Of a stretch of DNA of 64,000 bases, positions 33,266 through 41,963 are shown piece by piece; within the stretch, counting starts at the first letter, position 1, and every line of letters begins with the position of its first letter. Below the pieces are notes generated by a model. It saw only the letters and a list, made by a program, of their open reading frames with translations. It did not search any database and was not told where the DNA came from. A program made the translations under genes and the position numbers. Source of the DNA: Akkermansiaceae bacterium (lineage in GTDB: Bacteria; Verrucomicrobiota; Verrucomicrobiia; Verrucomicrobiales; Akkermansiaceae); contig JACKPZ010000001.1 of the NCBI GenBank assembly GCA_024233135.1, positions 62,001-126,000 of the forward strand, in the 5' to 3' direction.

Positions 33266-33748
33266 TCAGGCTTCCGGAGCGGCGGCCCGCGGCGGCTTGG
33301 AGTCGAGGATGGCGAGGATTTCGTCGCGGGTTTCGGCGGCGCCGAGCTGGCGGCGGACCTCGCAGTTGGTGAACATCTTGGCGATGGCGGCCAGCGTGCG
33401 CAGGTGCAGGTGGTAGTCCTTGCGCGGCACGACGAAGAGTATGATGAAATGCACCGGCGCGTTGTCGAGCGCCTCGAAATCGACGCCTTCCTTCGAGCGG
33501 CCGAAGACGACGACGACCTCCTCGAGTTTGTCGGAAAACGCGTGCGGGATGGCGACGCCGGAGCCGATGCCGGTGCTGACCTGGTCCTCCCGGGCTTTCA
33601 GCGCGCCGAGGGTTTCCTCCTGGAGGCTGGCGGGAAGGCGGTCGATCCGCACAAGGTGATCGACCAGCTCGACAATGACGGGCCAGTGTTCGGTCGCCTT
33701 GAGGTCGAGCAGGACCTGGTCCGCGCTGAGCAACTTCGCCAACTTCAT
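33266..33748 (-). CDS. ptsN: PTS EIIA-Ntr family protein
   Basis: A 160-residue EIIA domain of the fructose/nitrogen-regulatory type. The phosphoryl-accepting His69 lies in GSGVAIPHAFSD, with ITVVFGRSKEGVDFEALDN-like sequence (VVVFGRSKEGVDFEAL) and HLRTLAAIAKMF following. EIIA-Ntr proteins usually act in regulation, not sugar transport. The ATG at 33748 matches the family's N-terminus (MKLAKLLSADQVLLDLKA). No other PTS gene is in the window. The divergent neighbour is grpE, 153 bases away. Confidence 0.88.
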   Translation of the reverse strand: MKLAKLLSADQVLLDLKATEHWPVIVELVDHLVRIDRLPASLQEETLGALKAREDQVSTGIGSGVAIPHAFSDKLEEVVVVFGRSKEGVDFEALDNAPVHFIILFVVPRKDYHLHLRTLAAIAKMFTNCEVRRQLGAAETRDEILAILDSKPPRAAAPEA

Positions 33749-33864
33749 AATCAAGGGGGCGGGCCGCAAATCCTGCGGCCGGGGGCGAGTGGGTATCGAC
33801 CCCGATGCCCCTTGGCAAGCGGATTTCCACCGCGGCACGGCGGAACACCCCGCGGCCGCGGGGG

Positions 33865-33892
33865 TTGACGCGGGGGCGTTGGCGGCTACAGC
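33865..33892 (+). promoter_or_regulatory. Candidate promoter of grpE
   Basis: TTGACG (33865-33870), 16-nt spacer, TACAGC (33887-33892). Transcription from here would begin only a few bases before the grpE ATG at 33901, so the message would be leaderless or nearly so. No CIRCE element was found. Low certainty because G+C is high and the -10 is poor. Confidence 0.35.
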
Positions 33893-33900
33893 TATGCGCC

Positions 33901-34467
33901 ATGCAAGCCGCCAACGACCCCCGACCGGGCGATGAACCACAGGTTGAGAACCCGGAAACCGAAGCCGACGCGCCCGCCGCGGAGGCCGCTCCGGCGGAAC
34001 TCGATCCGTGGGAGGAACTTGAAGCCGAGGCCACGAAGTGGAAGGAAATCTCGATGCGCACCGCCGCCGAGATCGAAAACCTGCGCAAACGCACCGCCCG
34101 CGAACGCGAGGAGGCCGTGCGATTCGCCAACCAGCGTCTGCTCGAGGAACTGCTGCCGGTGATCGACAACTTCGAAATGGGCATGCAGGCCGCGTCGCAG
34201 GACAAGAGCTCGATGATCTACATCGGCATGGACATGGTGCGCCGCCAGCTCCACGACTTCCTCGCCGCCCAAGGCGTGGAGGAAATCCCGAGCGACGGCA
34301 TGTTCGACCCGAACATCCACGACGCCGTGGCCCAGGAAGACTGCGCCAAAGGCGAGGAAGGCCGCATCCTGCGCGTCACCCGCCGCGGCTACAAACTGCG
34401 CGACCGACTGCTGCGCCCGGCGAGCGTGGTCGTTTCCAAACTTCCCGACCAACCCGGCGAAGCCTGA
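33901..34467 (+). CDS. grpE: Nucleotide exchange factor GrpE
   Basis: A 188-residue GrpE. An acidic N-terminus (ENPETEADAPAAEAAPAELD) leads into the long coiled-coil helix (WEELEAEATKWKEISMRTAA, EIENLRKRTAREREEAVRFA) and the C-terminal beta domain ending in GRILRVTRRGYKLRDRLLRP, the family signature. It exchanges ADP for ATP on DnaK. The ATG at 33901 follows a candidate promoter closely. dnaJ follows 5 bases after its stop; dnaK is not in this window. Confidence 0.93.
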   Translation: MQAANDPRPGDEPQVENPETEADAPAAEAAPAELDPWEELEAEATKWKEISMRTAAEIENLRKRTAREREEAVRFANQRLLEELLPVIDNFEMGMQAASQDKSSMIYIGMDMVRRQLHDFLAAQGVEEIPSDGMFDPNIHDAVAQEDCAKGEEGRILRVTRRGYKLRDRLLRPASVVVSKLPDQPGEA

Positions 34468-34472
34468 TTTTC

Positions 34473-35615
34473 ATGTCCGAAAAACGCGACTACTACGAGG
34501 TGCTCGGCGTTTCCCGCGACGCGAGTCCCGAGGAAATCAAGAAGTCCTACCGCAAGCTCGCGGTGAAGTTCCACCCGGACAAAAACCCGGGGGACCACAC
34601 CGCCGAGGAGAAGTTCAAGGAGCTCGGCGAGGCCTACGAGGCGCTGAGCGATCCGGACAAGCGCGCCGCGTACGACCGCTACGGCCACGCCGCGTTTTCC
34701 GGCGGCATGGGCGGCGGCGGCGGACGCGGAGGCTTCGGCGGCTTCCACGACCCGATGGACATCTTCTCGCAGATCTTCGGCGGTGGCTTCGAAGACTTCT
34801 TCGGCGGTGGCGGCGGACGCCGCAAGGGCTCCGGCAAACAACGCGGCAGCGACCTGCGATACGACCTTGAGATTTCCCTCGAAGAAGCGGCGACCGGCGT
34901 CGAGAAGGAACTCGAAATCGAGCGCTACGTGCCCTGCGACACCTGCGAGGCCCGCGGCACGAAAGGCTCCGGCGGTGTGAAAGTCTGCTCGACCTGCGGC
35001 GGCCGCGGCGTGGTCGCGCGACAGGCCGGCATTTTCATCCAACAATCGACCTGCCCGGAATGCCGCGGCGCAGGCGAAACGATCTCCGACCCCTGCAAGT
35101 CGTGTCACGGCGAAGGCCGGGTGCAACGCGAGAGCCGCATCAAGCTCCGCATCCCGGCGGGCGTCGATACCGGCACGCGCCTCCGCTCCGCCGGCAACGG
35201 CGATGCGGGCGTGCGCGGCGGCACCGCGGGCGACCTCTACGTGTTCCTCCACGTGCGCGACCACGACGTGTTCGAGCGCGACGACGCGGACTTGTTCTGC
35301 GAGGTTCCGCTGCCGTTTTCCACGGCGGCTCTCGGCGGCGAACTGAAGGTGCCCACGCTCAACGGCCAGGCGTCGATCAAGATCCCGGCCGGCACGCAGG
35401 GCGGCACCGTGTTCCGCCTTCGCGAGAAAGGCATGCCCGCGCTCTCCGCGCAGCGCCGCGGCGACCTCAACGTGCGCGTGCAGGTCGAGGTGCCCACCAA
35501 GCTGAGCCACTCGCAACAGGAGAAACTTCGTGAGTTCGCCGAGTCGATCGGCGAACACAACTCGCCGATGCAGGAAGGATTCTTCCAAAAGGCGAAGCGG
35601 TTTTTCGACATCTAG
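34473..35615 (+). CDS. dnaJ: Chaperone DnaJ
   Basis: A 380-residue type I DnaJ. J domain (1-68) with HPD in KFHPDKNPGD, a glycine/phenylalanine-rich linker (about 74-115), four zinc-binding CxxCxxxG repeats (CDTCEARG, CSTCGGRG, CPECRGAG, CKSCHGEG) and two C-terminal substrate-binding domains. All domains are full length. It is co-transcribed with grpE (5 bases between) and followed 14 bases later by rsmE. Confidence 0.95.
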   Translation: MSEKRDYYEVLGVSRDASPEEIKKSYRKLAVKFHPDKNPGDHTAEEKFKELGEAYEALSDPDKRAAYDRYGHAAFSGGMGGGGGRGGFGGFHDPMDIFSQIFGGGFEDFFGGGGGRRKGSGKQRGSDLRYDLEISLEEAATGVEKELEIERYVPCDTCEARGTKGSGGVKVCSTCGGRGVVARQAGIFIQQSTCPECRGAGETISDPCKSCHGEGRVQRESRIKLRIPAGVDTGTRLRSAGNGDAGVRGGTAGDLYVFLHVRDHDVFERDDADLFCEVPLPFSTAALGGELKVPTLNGQASIKIPAGTQGGTVFRLREKGMPALSAQRRGDLNVRVQVEVPTKLSHSQQEKLREFAESIGEHNSPMQEGFFQKAKRFFDI

Positions 35616-35629
35616 GTCCCGCCGGTTCC

Positions 35630-36340
35630 ATGGCACGTTTCTTCCTCCCGCCTTCCGAGTGGTCCTCCGCCACGCTCACCGGCGACGAGGCGAAACACTT
35701 CGCGCAAGTCCTCCGCGGACGGGCAGGCGACACGGTCACCGTGTTCGACGGCGAGGGCCGGCGGGCGGATGCGGAAGTGCTGCATGTTTCCAAACACGAG
35801 GTTTCGCTGAAACTCCAGGAAGCGTCGGTCCCCACGCCGCCGCTTCCGGCGATCACACTCGCACAGGCGATCCCAAAGGGGAAAAACATGGATCTCATCG
35901 TCCAGAAGGCGGTGGAACTCGGCGTCGCCCGCATCCAGCCGCTCGTGACGAAAAACACCATCGTACATCCCGGCGAAGGCAAGTCCGACAAGTGGCGGCG
36001 CACCGCCTTGGAAGCCTGCAAGCAATGCGGCCAGGACACGCTGCCGGAGGTCGCCGATGCCGTTCCGTTCGATGAATGGCTCGCGAATCACGGAACTTCC
36101 GGCCTCAGGATCATCGCCTCGCTCGCTCCCGGCGCGCGACCGATGCGAGATGTGTTGCACGATCATCCGGGCACGCGCGAAGTCACGCTTCTCATCGGCC
36201 CCGAAGGCGACTTCGCGCCCGCGGAAACGGAGGCCGCTCTAACAGCAGGATTTCTCCCGGTGACTCTGGGCGACATCGTCCTGCGGGTGGAAACCGCGAC
36301 CTTGTTCTGCGTTTCCGCGCTTCGTTATGAGTTCGCTTGA
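35630..36340 (+). CDS. rsmE: 16S rRNA (uracil(1498)-N(3))-methyltransferase
   Basis: A 236-residue SPOUT methyltransferase. The N-terminal PUA-like domain (MARFFLPP, HFAQVLRGRAGDTVTVFDG) precedes the knotted domain with AIPKGKNMDLIVQKAVELGV, RWRRTALEACKQCGQDT-like KWRRTALEACKQCGQD and the cofactor loop LIGPEGDFAPAE. It methylates U1498 of 16S rRNA. The position after dnaJ is common in bacteria. Its stop is 6 bases from the stop of the convergent DUF1080 gene. Confidence 0.93.
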   Translation: MARFFLPPSEWSSATLTGDEAKHFAQVLRGRAGDTVTVFDGEGRRADAEVLHVSKHEVSLKLQEASVPTPPLPAITLAQAIPKGKNMDLIVQKAVELGVARIQPLVTKNTIVHPGEGKSDKWRRTALEACKQCGQDTLPEVADAVPFDEWLANHGTSGLRIIASLAPGARPMRDVLHDHPGTREVTLLIGPEGDFAPAETEAALTAGFLPVTLGDIVLRVETATLFCVSALRYEFA

Positions 36341-36346
36341 ACCAAC

Positions 36347-37999
36347 TCAGCGCTCCGCCGGCCGGACGTTCTCGATAAGCAGCACGGCGTCCTGATAGTC
36401 GCCGTTCGAGGCTTCTTCGAAACCGACGAGCCACGCGTCCTTCATCAAGCGGCCTTGGAAACGAGACACCTGATAGACCCGCGCCGTGTGCGGGATCGGC
36501 GCACCTTCCGCCAGCGCCGGGTCGGTGGCGGAAAGGTATTTGTGCCCGCGCATGAAGAACGCGAAAGGCTCGTCCGGAGCGTCGAACTCGACAACGTCGC
36601 GACCATCTTCGAAAGGCGGCATCAGGCACTGGTGCGCGTCCGGCAGATCGGGTGACGAATCGGCGAGTTTCGCGATCTCACGGGTTTCCCCACCCGCGGT
36701 GATCACTCCGACCGGAGTGGCACCCGGAGGAGAAAACCGAGCGACGGGCGTGACGCGGACCTTCGCGCCGTTCACAGCGGTGAAACGCGCGACCTCGGCT
36801 CCGTCACCGATTTTTCCGGCCTTCGTATCGAGTTCGAGTTTCCCGCCTCCGACGTCGAGCGGGATTCCGAGCGCGTGAACGACACGTTGCAGAGGCGGCT
36901 CGTTTTTTCCCTCGAAGGCATCGAGGGCGACACCCTGGAGCACGATGAAAACCCCGTCCGCGATGTCGCCCACCTGCAGGCCGGCGCTGTAGCGGCCGGC
37001 TCCGCGGTTCGGATGAAACTCGATGTTCCACTTGCCGCTCGCGCCGGCGGCGAGCGTTTCGGGCGCGTCCACGACGCGGAACGCTCCGGCGTCCGCTCCG
37101 ATGATCCCCGCAGGCGTAGCGAGCGGTTCATTCCGCGGGTTCGCGATGGTGACGACACGCCCGCGTGCCCTCTGTCCGGAGACGGAGCTGAAACCCACAT
37201 GTTTCTGATCCGCCTTGGCCGGCGCATCGAGTTCGCGCACCTCGATGTTTCGATAAGCGATCTGCGCGCCTTCGAGTTGCAGGCTGATTCGGCCGGCATC
37301 GAGGATTTCGCCCTTGAGGTCCACCATGTCCCCGATGCGGGCGATCAAGCGGCCGTTGACTTCGTGCACCGCGGTGTCCGCGCCGTGCACGGTCAACACC
37401 ACGCGGTTCCATCCGCTCGGAGAATCCGCTTCTTCAAATCGTCCGACGTACGGCCAGCTCGGCTCGAACACGCGGACCAGCCCGCCGTTTTCCGGCAACA
37501 TGCCCGGATCGCCCTGCCCCTCGGGCGCGGTGTCGGGATCGGGATGCATCCACGTCGTGCCGCCGCAGTTGATGAGCACGATGTCTCCGGTATCGCCCTC
37601 CTGGACCTGGCATTCGACGCCCGCCGGCCAGACCTTGGAGATGTCCTTGACGTGATAGATCACACCGGCGTCGCGCAGTTTGTCCGCACGGGGCGGGAAA
37701 CGTTTGCCGAGCCAGCGGTATTCGAAGCGGAACTGGAAACGGGAGAACTCGCGGTCGTGGGTGATCACGCCGAAGGGCACCTCCGTCCCCTCCTCCACGT
37801 CCGGATACATGTGGATCTCGCCGTTTTTCACCTGCACGTGGCGCTGCGGATCGAGCCCGGGCTCGAGGCCTTGGATCGTCGTCGTCCAACCGTCGAGGTC
37901 GCTGCCGTTGAAAAGAGGAGTCCATTCGCCGGCGGAGGTGGGAACGAGAAGCGCGGCGAACGCGGCGGGCACGAGAGAGCGGAGCGGCATGGTCCGCAT
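36347..37999 (-). CDS. Exported DUF1080 (3-keto-disaccharide hydrolase-like) protein
   Basis: A 550-residue exported protein. After a signal peptide (MPLRSLVPAAFAALLVPTSA) the first 230 residues form a DUF1080/concanavalin-like domain (FNGSDLDGWTTTIQG, FRFEYRWLGKRF, DAGVIYHVKDISKVWPAGVE, CQVQEGDTGDIVLINCGG). Such domains are abundant in Planctomycetes and Verrucomicrobia and were linked to 3-keto-disaccharide hydrolysis. The middle looks like an immunoglobulin-type beta domain (FHPNRGAGRYSAGLQVGDIA), the end is unknown. ATG 37999 and ATG 37990 (MPLRS) are both possible starts; the latter puts the signal peptide first. Substrate unknown. Confidence 0.8.
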   Translation of the reverse strand: MRTMPLRSLVPAAFAALLVPTSAGEWTPLFNGSDLDGWTTTIQGLEPGLDPQRHVQVKNGEIHMYPDVEEGTEVPFGVITHDREFSRFQFRFEYRWLGKRFPPRADKLRDAGVIYHVKDISKVWPAGVECQVQEGDTGDIVLINCGGTTWMHPDPDTAPEGQGDPGMLPENGGLVRVFEPSWPYVGRFEEADSPSGWNRVVLTVHGADTAVHEVNGRLIARIGDMVDLKGEILDAGRISLQLEGAQIAYRNIEVRELDAPAKADQKHVGFSSVSGQRARGRVVTIANPRNEPLATPAGIIGADAGAFRVVDAPETLAAGASGKWNIEFHPNRGAGRYSAGLQVGDIADGVFIVLQGVALDAFEGKNEPPLQRVVHALGIPLDVGGGKLELDTKAGKIGDGAEVARFTAVNGAKVRVTPVARFSPPGATPVGVITAGGETREIAKLADSSPDLPDAHQCLMPPFEDGRDVVEFDAPDEPFAFFMRGHKYLSATDPALAEGAPIPHTARVYQVSRFQGRLMKDAWLVGFEEASNGDYQDAVLLIENVRPAER

Positions 38000-38041
38000 A
38001 CCAGCGGAGCCGCGCGGATCTTCCAAGCCGCAAACCCGCGC

Positions 38042-38404
38042 TCAGCCTTTCCACAGCATGCGCACGCCGAAGACGATGAGCGTGCAGCCGAAGATGCGGG
38101 TGAGCGTGTGGTTGCTGAGGCCGCGCATCAGGTCGCTGCCGAACCACGAGGCGACCGCCGAGGCGAGACCGACGGCGAGAACGACGCGCCAGTCGATGAG
38201 GTTGCTGGCGCGCACGTTGTTCGCGGTCGCGGCGGCGGCGATGACGATGATGACCGCCATCGAGGTGGCCACCGCTTGTTTCTGCTGGAGACCTAACAGA
38301 CCAACGAATCCCGGCACCATCACGATGCCGCCGCCGACGCCGCAGAGGGCGCCGAGCAGTCCGGCGGTGGCGCCGATGAGGGCGGCGAACAGGAGCATTT
38401 TCAT
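38042..38404 (-). CDS. Half-size TauE/SafE-family membrane protein
   Basis: A 120-residue membrane protein with four hydrophobic segments. GALCGVGGGIVMVPGFVGLLG near the N-terminus is the TauE/SafE family signature, and the end (RIFGCTLIVFGVRMLW) matches the end of one family repeat. Full-size members have two such repeats and about 250 residues; this one is a single half, expected to work as a dimer in anion (sulfite or sulfonate) export. The ATG at 38404 overlaps the holA stop (ATGA), so it is translated in coupling with a DNA polymerase subunit gene, an odd partnership that is probably without functional meaning. Confidence 0.82.
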   Translation of the reverse strand: MKMLLFAALIGATAGLLGALCGVGGGIVMVPGFVGLLGLQQKQAVATSMAVIIVIAAAATANNVRASNLIDWRVVLAVGLASAVASWFGSDLMRGLSNHTLTRIFGCTLIVFGVRMLWKG

Positions 38405-39570
38405 CTGCGGGACGGGGCGGCGTGTTTTGCGGGCTGCCTGCGCGCGGCGGCGATCTCCACGATCAGGCGGTGGAGGATGAGGCGGTGGTCGAGCCCGGTG
38501 GTGACGAGCGCCATGTCCGCCTTGTGGGTGGCTTCGAGCACGTGTTGGAGGCTCGCGAGGTCGAAGTTGCGCGCGTTGTCCGCGGCGAGGAAAACCGGAT
38601 AGACGTTCACGCCGCTGCCGTCCTTTTTCTGCGGCAGCCATGCGCGGTCGTTCTCCGGCAGTCGGTTGAGCGCGCCGGCGAAGGCACCGTAGTTGCGCGT
38701 CGGCTGGATCTTGAGTTTCTCGATGATGAGGCGGGCCAGATAGAGATTGCGGACCACGCCGATGACCGACGCGCGCATGATGCCGATGGCGGATTCGTCG
38801 GCGGCGAGCTGTTGGTCGACGAGTTGGATGGCACGTTTCGCATTGCCGTTCTGGAGAGCCTTGCCGATTTCAAAGACGACCGCCTCACGGCTGAGCGGGA
38901 CGAGCGCGTCGACGTCCTTCCCCGTGATGACGCGGCGCTCGGGGCCGAGGAAGAGATCGAGTTTCTCCAGCTCCGCGCCGATCTGCTGCGATTGCTCGCC
39001 GGCGAGGAGGACGAAGACCGCGAGGGCCTCCGGTTCGAAGCTGAGGCCGAGTTCCGAAGCACGGCGGGTGACGAGCGCGGCCACCTGGTCCTGCCAATCG
39101 TCGCGGCTGGTGTCGATGCGGTCGTGCACCTGCACCTCGGCGTTCGCTTCGATGAATTTCCAGAAGCTCTTCCGTTTGTCGACGCCATGGGCCGTCATGA
39201 GAAACCTCACGCTCGGCGAAAGCCCGGCTTCGAGGGTGTTGCGGAGCATTTCCACCCCTGACTCGGTGCGCTGCGACTTGCCGGTCATGTTGTCGCCGAG
39301 GAAGTTCGCGTTGCGCAGCCACACCACCTTGTCGCCGCCGAACATCGGGATCGTCTGCAAAGCCTGCACCGTGGAAGAGCAGATCTCGAAGGCGGAGTCC
39401 GAGTTGTCGGCGATGCCGTCGATGGTCTCGTGAGTGAAGCCGTCGTCGTTGCCGCCGGTGAGCTGGTTGTAGATCTTCAGCCCGGCCTCGCGCACCATGC
39501 CCTCGTCGGTGCCGACCACGGCGAAAAGATTGCCGGGTTTCGCTGCGGTGGGTTTCGGTTTGGCGGCCAC
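38401..39570 (-). CDS. holA: DNA polymerase III, delta subunit
   Basis: A 389-residue clamp-loader delta subunit. Recognisable parts are the N-terminal LFAVVGTDEGMVREAGLKIY, the segment FGGDKVVWLRNANFL, LTAHGVDKRKSFWKFIE-like MTAHGVDKRKSFWKF, and the C-terminal helical collar with IIEKLKIQ and TGLDHRLILHRLIVEI. It opens the sliding clamp in the clamp-loader complex. The start is a GTG at 39570; no ATG is available before the conserved region. Its stop overlaps the half-size TauE gene by four bases. Confidence 0.88.
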   Translation of the reverse strand: MAAKPKPTAAKPGNLFAVVGTDEGMVREAGLKIYNQLTGGNDDGFTHETIDGIADNSDSAFEICSSTVQALQTIPMFGGDKVVWLRNANFLGDNMTGKSQRTESGVEMLRNTLEAGLSPSVRFLMTAHGVDKRKSFWKFIEANAEVQVHDRIDTSRDDWQDQVAALVTRRASELGLSFEPEALAVFVLLAGEQSQQIGAELEKLDLFLGPERRVITGKDVDALVPLSREAVVFEIGKALQNGNAKRAIQLVDQQLAADESAIGIMRASVIGVVRNLYLARLIIEKLKIQPTRNYGAFAGALNRLPENDRAWLPQKKDGSGVNVYPVFLAADNARNFDLASLQHVLEATHKADMALVTTGLDHRLILHRLIVEIAAARRQPAKHAAPSRR

Positions 39571-39601
39571 GGGATGGTCCTAGCGACGCCGGCGGGCGGG
39601 A

Positions 39602-40204
39602 TCAAGTATCCGGAATGATTTCACCCGCTTGTTTCTCCGCCTTCTTCTTCTCCCGCGCCTCGCGGAAGAAGGTCTGGAGCAGGCGCAGGGACTCCTCGCC
39701 CATCACGCCGGAAAGCGTGTCGCAGCGGTGGTTGAGCGGCGGATTCGCGTCGAGCAGGTTGATCCAACCGCCCGCGGCGCCGCCTTTCGGGTCCGGGCAG
39801 CCGAAGACGACGCGGGACGGCCGGCAGTGGACGATGGCGCCGGCGCACATCGGGCACGGTTCCTTGGTGACGTAGAGCGTGCAGTTTTCCAAACGCCAGT
39901 CGCCGAGCGCCTGCTGGGCGGCGGTGAGGGCCAGCATCTCGGCATGGGCGGTGGCGTCCTTGAGGGTCTCCACCTGGTTCCATGCGCGGGCGATGATGCG
40001 GTTCTCATGGACGATGACGGCGCCGATGGGCACCTCGCCGCGGTTGAAGGCCTTGTGCGCCTCGCGCAGCGCCTGGGACATGAAGTGCGCGTCGCTCCGC
40101 AGGTCGATGATGGGTGCCTCGTTTTCGTCCACGGCGGAGGGATAGCGGACGGCCCGCGCGGCGACACGCCGATTCGCCCCGGCGGCGGAGATTTTCCGTG
40201 TCAT
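39602..40204 (-). CDS. tadA: tRNA-specific adenosine deaminase
   Basis: A 200-residue TadA. The zinc site is intact: TAHAEMLAL (His-x-Glu) and EPCPMCAGAIVHCRPSRVVF (two Cys). It converts A34 of tRNA-Arg(ACG) to inosine. The first 40 residues (MTRKISAAGANRRVAARAVR) go beyond the usual start, and the conserved part begins at about HFMSQALREAHKAF, so a later start is conceivable but no better codon was obvious. It lies 31 bases upstream of holA on the same strand and is divergent from rpe. Confidence 0.9.
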   Translation of the reverse strand: MTRKISAAGANRRVAARAVRYPSAVDENEAPIIDLRSDAHFMSQALREAHKAFNRGEVPIGAVIVHENRIIARAWNQVETLKDATAHAEMLALTAAQQALGDWRLENCTLYVTKEPCPMCAGAIVHCRPSRVVFGCPDPKGGAAGGWINLLDANPPLNHRCDTLSGVMGEESLRLLQTFFREAREKKKAEKQAGEIIPDT

Positions 40205-40233
40205 CGGGTGCGGCAGGTGTTTCGTTGCGCGCC

Positions 40234-40902
40234 GTGAAACCCATCGATTTCCATGAACGGATCATCGCCCCGTCGCTGCTCGCCGCGGATTTCTCGAAGA
40301 TCGGCGAGGAAAGCCGCCGGGCGGTGGATTCCGGGGCCGACTGGATCCACCTCGACGTGATGGACGGCCACTTTGTGGACAACATCTCCTTCGGCCCCGC
40401 CGTGGTGGAAACGGTGGACAAGGCGACCGACGCGTTTCTCGACGTCCACCTGATGATCTCTCGGCCGGACCACTACCTGCCGCGTTTCATCGAGGCGGGA
40501 GCGGACATGATCACCGTGCACGTCGAGGCCGAGCACCCGGTGGGCGAAACACTGCGGCGGATCCGCGCCGCCGGCCGCCTGGCGGGTCTGGCGCTGAATC
40601 CCGCGACGCCCGTCGCCGCGGTGGAACCCTACCTCGGCGAGATCGACCTGCTGCTTTGCATGACGGTGGTTCCCGGCTTCGGCGGCCAGTCGTTCATGCC
40701 GGAGGTGTTGGAGAAAATCTCGGCCGTGGCGGAAATTCGCCAGACAAACGGCCTCGCCTTCCACGTTGAAGTGGATGGAGGCATCGACGCGGGCACCGCC
40801 GCCCGCTGCGCCGCCGTGGGAGCCAACGTGATGGTCGCCGGCTCGTCCACCTTCCGTGCGCCGGACATGGCCGCGGCGATCCAATCGATCCGCAACGCAT
40901 GA
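40234..40902 (+). CDS. rpe: Ribulose-phosphate 3-epimerase
   Basis: A 222-residue TIM-barrel epimerase of the pentose phosphate pathway. Motifs: IIAPSLLAADFSKIG, WIHLDVMDGHFVDNISFGP (metal-binding His and Asp), MTVVPGFGGQSFMPEVLEK and EVDGGIDAGTA. The start is a GTG at 40234, which gives the normal length and the usual proximity of the N-terminus to IIAPSLLA; an ATG further up (40114) would overlap tadA. Its TGA overlaps the next gene's ATG. Confidence 0.93.
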   Translation: MKPIDFHERIIAPSLLAADFSKIGEESRRAVDSGADWIHLDVMDGHFVDNISFGPAVVETVDKATDAFLDVHLMISRPDHYLPRFIEAGADMITVHVEAEHPVGETLRRIRAAGRLAGLALNPATPVAAVEPYLGEIDLLLCMTVVPGFGGQSFMPEVLEKISAVAEIRQTNGLAFHVEVDGGIDAGTAARCAAVGANVMVAGSSTFRAPDMAAAIQSIRNA

Positions 40903-41947
40903 AAATCCAGAATCTCCTTCCCGTCCTCGCCGCCGTGATCGGCTTCGCCGTCGCATGGGTGGTGAAACCCAGCGAACCAGCGAACGCAACGACGGCCGAC
41001 GGCAGCCCGGACACCAGCGACCGGATCGTTCCGCGCAACCGACCGCGCGCCGACCGCGACGACCAGGCGACCAAGCGCCCGGAAGAAGTGAGCGCCGCGG
41101 ATTTCCCCCTCGCCGACCAGGCGGAGGCGGGGCCGAAGACGCGCACCGAAGCGAAAATGTCCCGCCTGAGCGAAGCGCTCGGCCTGAGCATCGACCAGCA
41201 GGCGAAGATCGCCGCCGCCGTCGAACACGCGCGCAACAACGCCTCCGACCAGATCCCGGTGATCGACGACTTCGCGATCCGCGGCAAGGAACTCCTCGAC
41301 ACGCTCGCCAAGATCCTGACGCCCGAGCAGATGGAGGAGTTCGAGGCGATCCGCGAGCGCGAGCGCGACAACATGATCGAAGCACGCGCCCAGGACCGCA
41401 TCGCCAAGGTCATCCGCGAGGTCGATCTATCGCCCGGGCAGCGGGAAGAGTTGTCGGCACGTTTGAAACAATTCGAGCGCACCCAGATTCAGGAAGTGCC
41501 CGCCGCGGCGACCTTGTTGCTCGGCACCTCGCTGCTGCCGACCGAGATGACCGACCTGACGATGGATGGCATCCTCACGCTCACCCGCATGGCGGAGGCC
41601 CTCCGCACCCGGACAACGTGCAGGCGGCTCATCAGGAGTTGATCCGCCGGCAGCGCGAGCTCTTGGAGGATGAACTCCGATGTTTCGACGGCATCCTCAC
41701 GCCCGGCCAGATGGACATGTATTTCGCGATGCTCGCGGAGCGGAAGAAGGTGATGAACCACATCGAGCGCAACACGCTCGTGCCTTCCCACACGGGCGGC
41801 AGCGACGAGACCGACCCGGAGAAACTCTACGGCAAGCCCGCACCCGATCCGCGTTCCGAGGACGGCGAGGATCCGCTCGAAGAAGAGACCTACGGGCCGG
41901 AGGACGACGCGGAAGAGGACGCGGCGGGCAACCCCGTCGGTCCCTGA
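40899..41947 (+). pseudogene. Exported acidic coiled protein, frameshifted
   Basis: A gene for an exported protein of about 349 residues with a frameshift. The first frame starts at ATG 40899 (overlapping the rpe stop) with a signal-anchor (MKIQNLLPVLAAVIGFAVAW) and a helical region (LSEALGLSIDQQAKIAAAVE, ILTPEQMEEFEAIRERERDN). At about 41606, in CTCCGCACCCGGAC, sense passes to another frame that continues HQELIRRQRELLEDELRCFD and ILTPGQMDMYFAMLAERKKV to an acidic C-terminus (stop 41947). The two TPEQMEEF/TPGQMDMY repeats, one on each side, show it was one protein. One base missing from the data would explain it. No family was recognised. Confidence 0.75.
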
Positions 41948-41963
41948 GCCGAGTCCGATCCCC

